Below are positions 6,644 through 14,800 of a stretch of 37,855 nucleotides of DNA, in pieces. The notes beneath the pieces were generated by a model. That model saw only the letters and a list, made by a program, of their open reading frames with translations. It was not told the origin of the DNA and made no database searches. Position 1 is the first letter of the stretch. Each line of letters begins with the position of its first letter. Position numbers and translations under genes: made by a program. The stretch spans positions 1 through 37,855 of the forward strand of contig JANWXD010000017.1 of the NCBI GenBank assembly GCA_025055455.1, given 5' to 3'. The DNA is from Bryobacteraceae bacterium (lineage in GTDB: Bacteria; Acidobacteriota; Terriglobia; Bryobacterales; Bryobacteraceae).

Positions 6644-7533
6644 GCGAGCACCTTCTCGTAAACGGCGAGCGTCGCTCGGACCATATGCTCCACGGTGAAG
6701 CGTTCGAGAACTTGGTTGCGGGCCTGTTGGCCGAGCCGGCTGCGTAGTTCGGGATCATCCCGAAGCCGGGCGATCGCGGCGGCGACGGCAGCGGGGGAAT
6801 TTTCGGCGAGCAGGCCGGTCCGCTCGTGCTCGACGATCTCCAGTAGACCCCCCGTGCGGCTGGCGACGACAGCAATGCCATGCGCCATGGCGAGCAGCAC
6901 GGCCGAGCCGAGACCTTCGGCCTCGCTGAGGTAGACGAAGATGGCGGCGCGGGGCAGGTCCTCGTCCAGGTTTTCGGAAAAGCGCACGGGCGCGCGGGCC
7001 AGCTCGGCGGCCTGGCGCAGCAGCTCGGGACACTTGCGGCGGTCGGAGGAGGCGGGAGCGACGATCCAGTCCCCGCCAGCAGGCGCCTCGGGCACGGGCA
7101 CGCCGTCGTAGACCACGGAGATTTTATCGGCAGGGACGCCGGCGGCTAGAAGCGTGGCTCGGGCGCATTGGGAGACAGCGATAAAGTGGTCGGCGCGGGC
7201 GTATTTCCAGCGCGAAAGCGGGTCCCGGCGAACCGGGAAGGCGACGCGGCGGGCGGCGACGAGCGGGGCGCGCTTGAGGAGAGCGGCGAGCGCATGGGAA
7301 CGCGCGTCGTGGGCGTGTACGAGATCCGCGGAGCGGCTGTGGCGGGCCAGAGCGCTCAGCGATAGGGGTGCGGTCAAGAGTCCCCGGGCGCGTGCGGCGG
7401 CCAGCAGCGGGGCGCGGCGCGGGGCCAGCAGCAGCACGTCCTCGCCGGCGCGCGCCAGACCTTCGAGCAGCAGGAGGGCCTGCCACTGGCCGCCGCGCAT
7501 CGTGCAGCCGCTGTCGAGGTGAAGCACCCGCAT
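6625..7533 (-). CDS. Glycosyltransferase family 4
   Basis: 302 residues from the ATG at 7533; the frame is open much further upstream, but that part overlaps the preceding gene and MRVLHLDSGCTMRGGQWQ is a standard GT4 N-terminus. The donor-binding half carries SEAEGLGSAVLLAMAHGIAVVA and the E-x7-E arrangement in GGLLEIVEHERTGLL. GT-B retaining enzymes of this type add hexoses to lipid-linked or lipopolysaccharide glycans at the cytoplasmic membrane. At 302 residues it is shorter than most GT4 members (350-400), mainly in the linker between the two domains. It begins 5 nt after the GT2 gene and overlaps the prepilin peptidase gene, consistent with co-transcription. Confidence 0.88.
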   Translation of the reverse strand: MRVLHLDSGCTMRGGQWQALLLLEGLARAGEDVLLLAPRRAPLLAAARARGLLTAPLSLSALARHSRSADLVHAHDARSHALAALLKRAPLVAARRVAFPVRRDPLSRWKYARADHFIAVSQCARATLLAAGVPADKISVVYDGVPVPEAPAGGDWIVAPASSDRRKCPELLRQAAELARAPVRFSENLDEDLPRAAIFVYLSEAEGLGSAVLLAMAHGIAVVASRTGGLLEIVEHERTGLLAENSPAAVAAAIARLRDDPELRSRLGQQARNQVLERFTVEHMVRATLAVYEKVLACSKPS

Positions 7534-7538
7534 CCGGA

Positions 7539-8297
7539 TTATGGGGACCTTCCCTGCCGACGGATCTCTTCGCGAGCTTTGGCGTACTTGAGAAAGGTAT
7601 AAAAGCCGGCCATCCAGGCCAGGACGAGCCCCTGGGGCCCGTCGAGGAAGCCGGCTCGAAGAAAATAGGTCCGAACGAAAGTTGCCAGGGGCGCCCCAGC
7701 GATCCGGATCCAGGAGACGCGCTCGCCGCGCGCCGCGAGCTCCTCGGCGGCCAGTGTGGTGTAGCGGTCCAGGCGCGCCAGGTGCTCGGAGAGCGAGTCG
7801 CAGGTGAAATGGAGCAAGTGGCCCGCAAGCGGCGCGACGGTTCCGGACACTTCGAGTCGTTCGTGGACCCACTGCCCCGTCCAGCGGGCCTTGCGGCGAT
7901 CGTAGAGGCGGACCTTGCGGTCGGGATACCAGCCGGAGTGGCGGATCCAACGCCCGAGGTATTGCGCCAGGCGGGGCATGGAGTAGGCGTCGGCGCGCGG
8001 GCCGTCGCGCTTGAGTTGCCAGATTTCGGCTTCCAGCGTTTCGCTCACGGCTTCGTCGGCGTCGAGCGACAAAATCCAGTCGTGGGAGGCGGCCTCGGCG
8101 GCGAAGTTTTTCTGCGCGGCAAAGCCGCGCCAGTCGCGACAGAGGACGCGGGCGCCGAGGCGGGCGGCGATGTCGCGCGTGGCGTCCGTCGAGCCGCTGT
8201 CCACGACCACGATTTCGTCGCAGCAGCGCAGGCTTTCGATGGCCCGGGCGATGTGCGCCTGCTCGTTCCAGGTGATGATGGCGCCGGAGATTTTCAT
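7539..8297 (-). CDS. Glycosyltransferase family 2, WaaE/KdtX-like
   Basis: 252 residues from the ATG at 8297 (MKISGAIITWNEQAHI). GT-A fold: nucleotide-sugar site in EIVVVDSGSTDATRDIA, metal-binding DxD-type LSLDADEAVS, and the RDWRGFAAQKNFA segment that is characteristic of the WaaE/KdtX lipopolysaccharide core glucosyltransferase group. It should add a sugar to the lipid A-core region on the inner side of the inner membrane. The exact sugar cannot be read. The gene lies 10 nt after the M50 protease gene and 5 nt before the GT4 gene. The upstream in-frame extension to 8435 overlaps the M50 gene and is rejected. Confidence 0.88.
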   Translation of the reverse strand: MKISGAIITWNEQAHIARAIESLRCCDEIVVVDSGSTDATRDIAARLGARVLCRDWRGFAAQKNFAAEAASHDWILSLDADEAVSETLEAEIWQLKRDGPRADAYSMPRLAQYLGRWIRHSGWYPDRKVRLYDRRKARWTGQWVHERLEVSGTVAPLAGHLLHFTCDSLSEHLARLDRYTTLAAEELAARGERVSWIRIAGAPLATFVRTYFLRAGFLDGPQGLVLAWMAGFYTFLKYAKAREEIRRQGRSP

Positions 8298-8307
8298 CCC
8301 TGCGGGC

Positions 8308-9273
8308 CTAGTCCGGCGTTTGGATCGGCGCCACCATGAAACACAGGGCGAAGATGGCCAACGCGACCAGGCCGAGCTTCTTGCGCGCGGCGCCGAGCTC
8401 GCTCGTGTCGTAGATGACGGGGTGGCGCAGCCCAAAGAAGAACAGAATCGCAGCCCACAACAGCCACGGCCAGTAGAAGAATCCCAACGGAATCAGGGCG
8501 GCCAGGAAAAGGCGCGACAATAAGCGATGCCGTTCGCCGACGAATGCGTAGAGGAGGTGCCCGCCGTCGAGCTGGCCGATGGGGAGCAAGTTCAGGGCCG
8601 TGGCGAAGACCCCGACCCAAGCGGCGCGCGCCATCGGATGCAAGGAGATGTCCTCGGACGGCACGCCGGGAAAGATGAGAGATTCGAACAGGCGCAGGAT
8701 GGGCGGCGTGTCAAAGACGACGTCGCCGCGCAGGGCAATGCCCGGGGCGACGCGGGAATACGCCAACCCAATCGTCAGCGCGGGCAGGAGGAAGACAAAG
8801 CCCGCAATGGGACCCGCAACGGCGACGTCGAACAACACGCGGCGCGAGTAGATCGGCGAGCGGATGCGGATGAACGCGCCGAAGGTTCCAATCAGCGTGG
8901 GCGAGGGAAGGAAGTACGGGGGACTGGCGTCGAGCCGGTAGTACAGACAGACGAAATAGTGCCCGAGCTCGTGAGCCAGCAGGATCGTCAGCAGCGTGAG
9001 CGAGAAGGACAGGCCATCCAGCCAAAAGCTGAGTTCGCGCCAGTGGGCCAGCGATCCGAGGCTCCGGTCCAGGTCGATGGCAGGAAGGTCGTGGCGAAAG
9101 TTGTACGCCAAGCTTCCGCCCACGGCCGTGGTCGTTACCAACGTGGCGGCAAACAGCACGGCGTGGAGCCACCACCGGGGACGCTGGGGCGCCGCTGCCG
9201 TCGCGCGCCATGCTGCCCTCCCGTTCCAGGATTCGGGGAAGGCGGAGGTGCTAGGGAAGCCGGAAGGGGTCAC
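8308..9273 (-). CDS. Membrane-embedded M50 (site-2 protease-like) metalloprotease
   Basis: 321 residues. Zinc site HELGH at residues 101-105 inside a hydrophobic helix, and the third ligand region NLLPIGQLDGGH at 228-239 (Asp236) inside another. About six to seven transmembrane segments. Site-2 proteases cleave substrates within the membrane, often anti-sigma factors or signal-peptide remnants. The second motif is closer to the plant EGY/cyanobacterial subgroup than to RseP, and no PDZ domain is present. The GTG start at 9273 immediately abuts the HU stop codon at 9274. The first 30 residues are polar and the true start could be slightly inside. Substrate unknown. Confidence 0.9.
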   Translation of the reverse strand: MTPSGFPSTSAFPESWNGRAAWRATAAAPQRPRWWLHAVLFAATLVTTTAVGGSLAYNFRHDLPAIDLDRSLGSLAHWRELSFWLDGLSFSLTLLTILLAHELGHYFVCLYYRLDASPPYFLPSPTLIGTFGAFIRIRSPIYSRRVLFDVAVAGPIAGFVFLLPALTIGLAYSRVAPGIALRGDVVFDTPPILRLFESLIFPGVPSEDISLHPMARAAWVGVFATALNLLPIGQLDGGHLLYAFVGERHRLLSRLFLAALIPLGFFYWPWLLWAAILFFFGLRHPVIYDTSELGAARKKLGLVALAIFALCFMVAPIQTPD

Positions 9274-9540
9274 CTACAGCGACTGGAGTTCCTTGCCCGG
9301 CTTGAAGCGTACGGCTTTACCGGGCGGGATGGCGACTTCCGCGCCGGTTCGGGGGTTGCGGCCGATGCCCGTCTTACGGTTGCGAACCGTGAAGATGCCA
9401 AAGCCGCGCAGTTCGATGCGCTCGCCGCGGGCGAGCGCCTCCTTCATGCTCTCGAAGACGCGATCCACCGCCATTTCCGCCTTGACTTTGGTAATGCCGG
9501 TACGGTTCACGACCTCGTTGACAAGATCGAGCTTGATCAA
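9274..9540 (-). CDS. HU/IHF-family DNA-binding protein
   Basis: 88 residues from a TTG start at 9540, chosen because it is preceded by a strong GGAGGAGGA ribosome binding site 3-4 nt upstream and gives the standard HU N-terminus (MIKLDLVNEVVNRTG). The DNA-clamping arm is visible as RGFGIFTVRNRKTGIGRNP followed by RTGAEVAIPPGKAVRF. HU dimers bend and compact DNA in the nucleoid and assist replication and recombination. The longer frame to 9597 would begin inside the structured leader and is rejected. It heads a minus-strand run (M50 protease, GT2, GT4, prepilin peptidase) with almost no gaps, driven by the promoter at 9628-9656. Confidence 0.95.
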   Translation of the reverse strand: MIKLDLVNEVVNRTGITKVKAEMAVDRVFESMKEALARGERIELRGFGIFTVRNRKTGIGRNPRTGAEVAIPPGKAVRFKPGKELQSL

Positions 9541-9627
9541 TTTCTCCTCCTCCGGTGCGGGCCGAAAGGGCCGACTGCCCAAGCGTGCGGGCTCCACGAG
9601 CGGCAGTCGCCTCTGCGTGCAAACCTC

Positions 9628-9656
9628 ATGATAAGATTGAGCTTAATTTTTGTCAA
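9628..9656 (-). promoter_or_regulatory. Near-consensus sigma-70 promoter for HU
   Basis: On the minus strand TTGACA (9651-9656) and TATCAT (9628-9633) are separated by exactly 17 nt; the spacer is AT-rich, unlike the surrounding GC-rich DNA. Transcription should start near 9621, leaving a leader of about 80 nt before the HU start. The leader contains a long-range stem, GACTGCC pairing with GGCAGTC around a 20-nt interior, and a short GGCC-loop-GGCC hairpin just before the ribosome binding site. Confidence 0.85.
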
Positions 9657-9678
9657 GCCACTACTGGGAAGTGTTGGG

Positions 9679-10161
9679 ATGCCGTTTTCCGCCGTAAACC
9701 GGGATAGCTTTCGCCGGGCGTGTGCCAAGTTTCCGACGGGCGTGGCCATCGCTACGGTGAACGGTGCCGACGGGGCGCCGCACGGCCTGACGGTGAATTC
9801 CTTCACCTCGGTTTCGCTTTCGCCGCCTCTGGTGCTGATCTGCGTGGACCACGCCGCGGCGGTGCTACGCCACTTCCGCGCGGCGCAATGTTTCGGCATC
9901 AACGTGTTGCGCGAATCCCAGCGGGAGCTTTCGGTGCACTTTGCGCGCAAGGGGCATGACCGCTTCGACGGCATGGAATGGACGCCGGGCGCGACGGGCG
10001 CGCCGCTGCTGGCCGGTGTGTTGGCCTCGCTGGAGTGCGTGGTGGAGAAGACCGTAGAAGCCGGCGATCACACGATTTTCATCGGCAAAGTGGTCGCCGC
10101 AGCGGCGCACCCGGGCAGGCCGCTGGTGTACTACGAAAGCGGCTACCACACGCTCGGGTGA
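9679..10161 (+). CDS. Flavin reductase-like (FMN-binding split-barrel) protein
   Basis: 160 residues, starting MPFSAVNRDSFRRACAKFPTG. The family signatures are FPTGVAIATVNGADGAPHGLTVNSFTS, then SLSPPLVLICVD, and the C-terminal GDHTIFIGKVVAAAAHPGRPLVYY. Members reduce FMN or FAD with NAD(P)H, often to supply a two-component monooxygenase, or act alone as flavin oxidoreductases. No monooxygenase gene is adjacent, so the partner is unknown. It is divergent from HU, the intergenic region is about 140 nt, and no ribosome binding site of note precedes the ATG at 9679. A long plus-strand extension of the frame upstream runs antisense through HU and the M50 gene and is not coding. Confidence 0.9.
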   Translation: MPFSAVNRDSFRRACAKFPTGVAIATVNGADGAPHGLTVNSFTSVSLSPPLVLICVDHAAAVLRHFRAAQCFGINVLRESQRELSVHFARKGHDRFDGMEWTPGATGAPLLAGVLASLECVVEKTVEAGDHTIFIGKVVAAAAHPGRPLVYYESGYHTLG

Positions 10162-10162
10162 G

Positions 10163-10197
10163 CAGCGGTCAGCAGTCAGCGGTCAGCAATCGGCGAT
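10163..10197 (+). repeat. Five contiguous 7-bp repeats
   Basis: CAGCGGT, CAGCAGT, CAGCGGT, CAGCAAT, CGGCGAT follow without gaps right after the flavin reductase stop codon. They match the family seen at 5513-5554 and 5810-5837 and have the same period. Confidence 0.8.
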
Positions 10198-10436
10198 GGG
10201 CAGACTGCGGCCACCCGTGAGGATCGGTCAACGAACCGCAAGACGACCCGCCGATCCCGTCCCGTTGCGCCAACCGCTGTCAGCCGCCTTGCGGGGCGGG
10301 CGAGAAGTGAGCCACGCGGCCGAGCCGCTCCCGTCTGCGCCGGCCGCGGCTCGGCCCAGCTTCCAGTTGCCGCTGCAAGTTCGCCAGTCGCATCTGGCCT
10401 GAGAATCGCGACGCGCGCGGCGCTACCCTTTCGGGT
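10198..10436. other. Intergenic stretch with a possible second four-helix-bundle relic
   Basis: No convincing gene. On the minus strand at roughly 10289-10396 a short frame reads QMRLANLQRQLEAGPSRG, followed by a low-complexity Arg-rich tail. The first part could be the final helix of an S23-like four-helix-bundle protein, and the heptamer array lies on the same side of it as in the 5513-5837 unit. The likeness is short and could be chance. Confidence 0.3.
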
Positions 10437-11666
10437 TTACCAAGCGTGGGAAGCCACTAGCACGGCCGGCTGGTGAGAACCGGACACGATGCTCACCCGC
10501 AACACTAATTGCAAATTGCGGCGAGGCCAGCCTGCGGGCAAGTGACGAGCTACGTTTTTCCAGTAATCCGGTTGGGAAAGAAAGTCCAGAGCGGCCTGGG
10601 TGCCGAATCGCGTCAGGCCTCCAGCCGCGATTCGCGGGCCCTGACCGTCGGTGGCCACCAGACGGGTGACGAGCGCGTAGTCAACATCCACGGACTTTGG
10701 GTTCGGGCTGCCCACTTTCCACGACCTGCCGCCGCCTGCCTCGACGATGGCCAGGCCCGCGGGCGGCACGCGTTCGAAGCGGAAGCGGAGATCGGAATTG
10801 AGGCGGATCGTCCAGGCGTTCGAGAAAGCGCCGACGAAAAGGATCGGGGCGCCCCGGAGTTCCTCGGCGGAAATCTCCTCGCCGGGTCGAAATTCGATCG
10901 GCTTGCCGTGGCGCTGGCAGAACTGGTAGATCTCAAGAAGCCCCCGGAAGTGCGCCAGGGAAATGAACTCGTTGCGCGCCACGGCGATATCGGCCCGCTG
11001 AAGGGTCACCGCGTCTTGCCCAGTCGAAGCCAGAGCTTGGGCCGCCTCCGGCGAAAGCCGTACGATTTCACTCGTGCCCAGGCTGACCAGCAGTGGAGCT
11101 TGGGCGTCGAGCAGCGGGGCCCAGAAACGGTCGAGCGGATCCGGCCGGGCCCACCAGTAAAGCCCCGCCCCGACGATCAGCGCCGCCAGTGTGAGGCCCC
11201 CCCACGTTCTCCGGGCCCCGCGGAGCAACCGGCCCAAGGACTTCCCGATGCGACCCGCCGCGCGGGGCGGCGCCGAATCGGCAACCAATAGGAACTGCGG
11301 CACATAGGTCCCTGCGGGGAGCACGATCTTGACGCCGTCCGGAGTGCCGCATTCCTCGTAATTCTGCGCCAGCCGTTTTCGCACTTCATTCGCCTTGACG
11401 CGCACGATCGGGTCTTCCCCGGTATCGTAAGCGACATCGCGGCCAAACAGGTGGACTCCGATCAACCTCTCTTTCAGCTCGTCCCGTTTGCCGGCCAAGG
11501 CCAGCTCGACCACGTGGGACAGGAATTCCTGACAACGCGGGCTGGCGCGGAAGGCGTTCGAGCGGAGAACGGTGGCTAAGTGGGCGCGGATCTTATGCTT
11601 GTCCTCGGGGGAAATCGGACCCTCGAGGGGCAGGGTTCGCCAGTGATTCCCTCCCGAGGACCCCAT
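10437..11666 (-). CDS. Membrane-anchored transcriptional regulator-like protein (Acidobacteria type)
   Basis: 409 residues. The N-terminal domain (about 25-128) has the pattern LRSNAFRASPRCQEFLSHVV, then LKERLIGVHLFGRD, YDTGEDPIVRVKANEVRKRL and a VLPAGTYVPQF end. This domain recurs in Acidobacteria, where it is annotated as winged-helix-like or regulator-like. One transmembrane helix follows at about 155-173, and a roughly 230-residue domain (about 174-409) lies on the other side, probably periplasmic. The layout suggests a one-component sensor. Good start: ATG at 11666 with GGAGGG 7 nt upstream. It is divergent from the TonB-dependent receptor gene with 182 nt between the starts, so control of that receptor is the simplest guess. 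Confidence 0.75.
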   Translation of the reverse strand: MGSSGGNHWRTLPLEGPISPEDKHKIRAHLATVLRSNAFRASPRCQEFLSHVVELALAGKRDELKERLIGVHLFGRDVAYDTGEDPIVRVKANEVRKRLAQNYEECGTPDGVKIVLPAGTYVPQFLLVADSAPPRAAGRIGKSLGRLLRGARRTWGGLTLAALIVGAGLYWWARPDPLDRFWAPLLDAQAPLLVSLGTSEIVRLSPEAAQALASTGQDAVTLQRADIAVARNEFISLAHFRGLLEIYQFCQRHGKPIEFRPGEEISAEELRGAPILFVGAFSNAWTIRLNSDLRFRFERVPPAGLAIVEAGGGRSWKVGSPNPKSVDVDYALVTRLVATDGQGPRIAAGGLTRFGTQAALDFLSQPDYWKNVARHLPAGWPRRNLQLVLRVSIVSGSHQPAVLVASHAW

Positions 11667-11848
11667 GCCTTGCCCTCCGAGGCCAGTCTATCACACGAGG
11701 CCAGAGGTTCATTACCGTTAGATGGACAAGCCGCAACAGGTTGATTGCAGAAAGCTCGGCGTTTCCGTTACCGTACGGAGCCTTCCCAGGGAAGAGGTCT
11801 GCCTTTAAGTTAGAGCTGAACGCGGATCCAGAAAGGAGGAGAATTCGA

Positions 11849-14800
11849 ATGGGCAATTGCAAGAAGCCCAGGGGGGCCACGGCCGTCCTCGTGTTTCTGG
11901 CCTGTGCCGTCGGAGCGCTGTGGGGCCAAGTCAGGTCCGGGACGATTGTAGGCACGGTCACCGACCCGACCGGCGCGGCGGTTCCGGAGGCGACGGTCAT
12001 CATCCTCGATGTGGCCAAGAACCTTCGTTACGAGACCAAGACGAACGAGGTCGGTGCATACGCCATGCCGTACCTGCCCTTCGGCACCTATGCCGTGGAG
12101 GTGAGAAAGGCAGGTTTTCGCACGGCGACGCTGACCGGCGTTGAGCTCGGCACGGCGACGACAGTGCGGGCGGACGTGGCGCTGGAAGTCGGGGCGGTGG
12201 AGGCCGCGATCACGGTCGCGGCGCCGGCATTGGGGCTTCAGACCGACACGGCTACGGTGCAAACGGCGGTTGCCGAAACGGTGATCCAGTCCGTGCCGAA
12301 CATTCAGAACAATCCTCTGCACTACGTATTGTTACTGCCCCAGGTCCAGACGCACTCGCGCTTCAGCGACTCGACCAGCACATACGGCTTCGGTATCGGG
12401 GCCGAGGGACGGCGAAGTTTTTCGGCGTTTTCCGTCAATGCCGGTGACACCTATTCCAACGACATCCAAGTGGATGGCATCAGCGTGCTGGGTCACGGCT
12501 GGAACGAGGCCACCGTCCTGCCCAACCCGGAAGGGATTCAGGAGGTGCGGTTGCAAGCGAACAATTACTCGGCCGAGTACGGCAGGGGACAAAGCATCGT
12601 CCAGGTGATCACCAAGAGCGGCACGAACGAATTGCGCGGTTCGGCGTTTTACCGGGTGCGAAACGAGATCCTGAACGCGAACACCTTCTACCGCAATATG
12701 CTCGGCGCACAAAATCCCCTGTCGCAGAGGCCGCCCTTCAAATCGCATGTCTTCGGAGGTGCCGCCGGAGGCCCGGTCTTCCTTCCGGGACTGTACAACG
12801 GTAAGGACCGGACCTTCGTTTTTGCCAGCTTCGAGAGACTGCACTTTGACCGGGCCGTGGACTACATCCGAACGGTGCCCACGGAGGCCGAGCGGCGCGG
12901 CGACTTCAGCCGGAGCGTGGCCAACGTGGGAGGCACGCCAGCACCCTTGCAATTGTTCGACCCGCTCGCGGTGCGTTTCGAGGGTGGCCGCTACGTGCGC
13001 ACCCCGTTTGCCAACTCGGTCATCCCGCCGAACCGGCTCGATCCGGCAGGCAGCTTCTTGGTCAACAGTTATCCGAAGCCGAACATGGACCCGCTCGAAC
13101 CTCGGTTCCTGTTGAATAACTATTCGGCGCGCTTTCCCCAAGCCTTTCGGAGAAATAACTTCAATGGCCGGTTCGACCACCGCGCCGGCAGCCACAACCT
13201 CTATCTGACGGGCGGATTCAGCTTCGGAGATATTTCGACCGAATCGGGCTGGGGTCCGCAGAATCCCTTCTATAGCCAGCCGGAGTTCGTGGGCCGGGTG
13301 AACCAGGATCGGAACCCTTATGTGTCGTTCGGGGACACAATCGTGATCTCGCCGACTCTGGTAGTGGACGCGCGGCTCGGCCTGAACCGCGTCGACACGC
13401 GGAATATCGCTGGAATGGGGCCGCCGACGCTGTACAACGAAATGAGGGTCCCGGCCGCCATTCAAGCCTTGGCCGTACCGTTCGGGGGCATTCCCCACGT
13501 GTCGGACGGCATCAACTACTGGAGCCCCTTGTCGCAAGTGGCTTATCTGTGGAAGATCGAGAAGCAGACCAACTGGGTGACCAACGTCAACGTGACCAAA
13601 CTGTTCGGCCGGTGGACCTTCAAGTTCGGCGGCGAGTACCGGAACTCGCTCGCGAACTTTACGGACAATGCCTTCCCCTTCGCGGTCCGGACGAGCCCGA
13701 ATTTCACGCGCGCGACAGTGAGCGCCACCGGCGATCCGAGCGAGGCCTTGACGGCGGATCGGAGCGGACACGGCGGCGCGTCGTTGCTGTTAGGTTACGG
13801 TGACATTTTCATCCAGCCCGGTTTCGCTCTCCAGCCGGCGCTCTCGGCCAAATACTGGGCGCTGTATTCACAGAACGACTGGAGAGTGAGCAGCAAACTG
13901 ACGTTGAACCTCGGCGTGCGGTTCGACCAGCAGCCCGGACCGACCGAGCGGTACAACCGGCTGATGCCCGTCAGCCTTTCGCAGAAAAACACGTGGGGCG
14001 CGCCGGGCAAGTGGCTCTTCCCAGGGACGGCCGGGCTGACCCGAAATTACTGGGAGAACAATTCCTTCGACCTACAGCCGCGGTTGGGAATGGCGTATCG
14101 CATCCATTCCAACCTGGTGTTTCGCGCAGGCTACGGTCTGTCGATGATCCCGTCGAACACCGGGTTCAACGCCGGACCGGGGCACTACAATATGACGGCA
14201 TTCGCTCCCTCGACGAGCCCGGCCCCTTACGGTGACGCGCCGAGCGGCGTGCCCATCGGCAAGTTTTACGACCCGCTCGTGAACCGCATCGTTGCCCCGA
14301 TCGGAGCGAATCCGGACGCCCCGCAGCTTTACGGCACGGGTTACATGACCTTCGTGCGGGATGACTATAAGACGGGACGGCTGCAGCAGTGGAACGCCGC
14401 TCTCGAAACTACGCTCTTCCGGAAATATCAGATCTCGGCGACCTACAACGGGCTGCGCGGCTACCGGTTGCCCTATTCCCGCCTTCCGCTCAATAACCGT
14501 CAGCTCATGCCGGACAGCGTGCACCAGATGTTCCGCCAGCAGTGGATTGCACGCAACGGGGCCAGCGACCCGAGGAACGACCAAGTTCCGAACCCCTACC
14601 AGCCGGCCACCGGGCCCTTGAACGCATTCTCGGCGCCGTGGAACGCGCGCACCGTGAACCACGAGCTGATCTACATGCCCTACCCGCTCCTCGGCGGCTA
14701 TGCGCAGGTGGCGCCGATCGGATGGAACAATTATCACGGTCTGACGCTCGCCGTGAGCCGGCAATTCTCCGACGGCCTGTTGCTGAGCACGCACTACACC

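Noticed and set aside
7534-7950. 139-codon extension of the GT4 gene
   Set aside because: Overlaps the GT2 gene completely in another frame, Arg/Pro-rich, and the GT4 fold starts at MRVLHLDSG.
8527-9678. Long N-terminal extension of the flavin reductase frame
   Set aside because: Antisense to the M50 and HU genes; the reductase family begins at the ATG at 9679.
12332-13771. 479-codon minus-strand frame
   Set aside because: Antisense to the TonB-dependent receptor, no recognisable motif.
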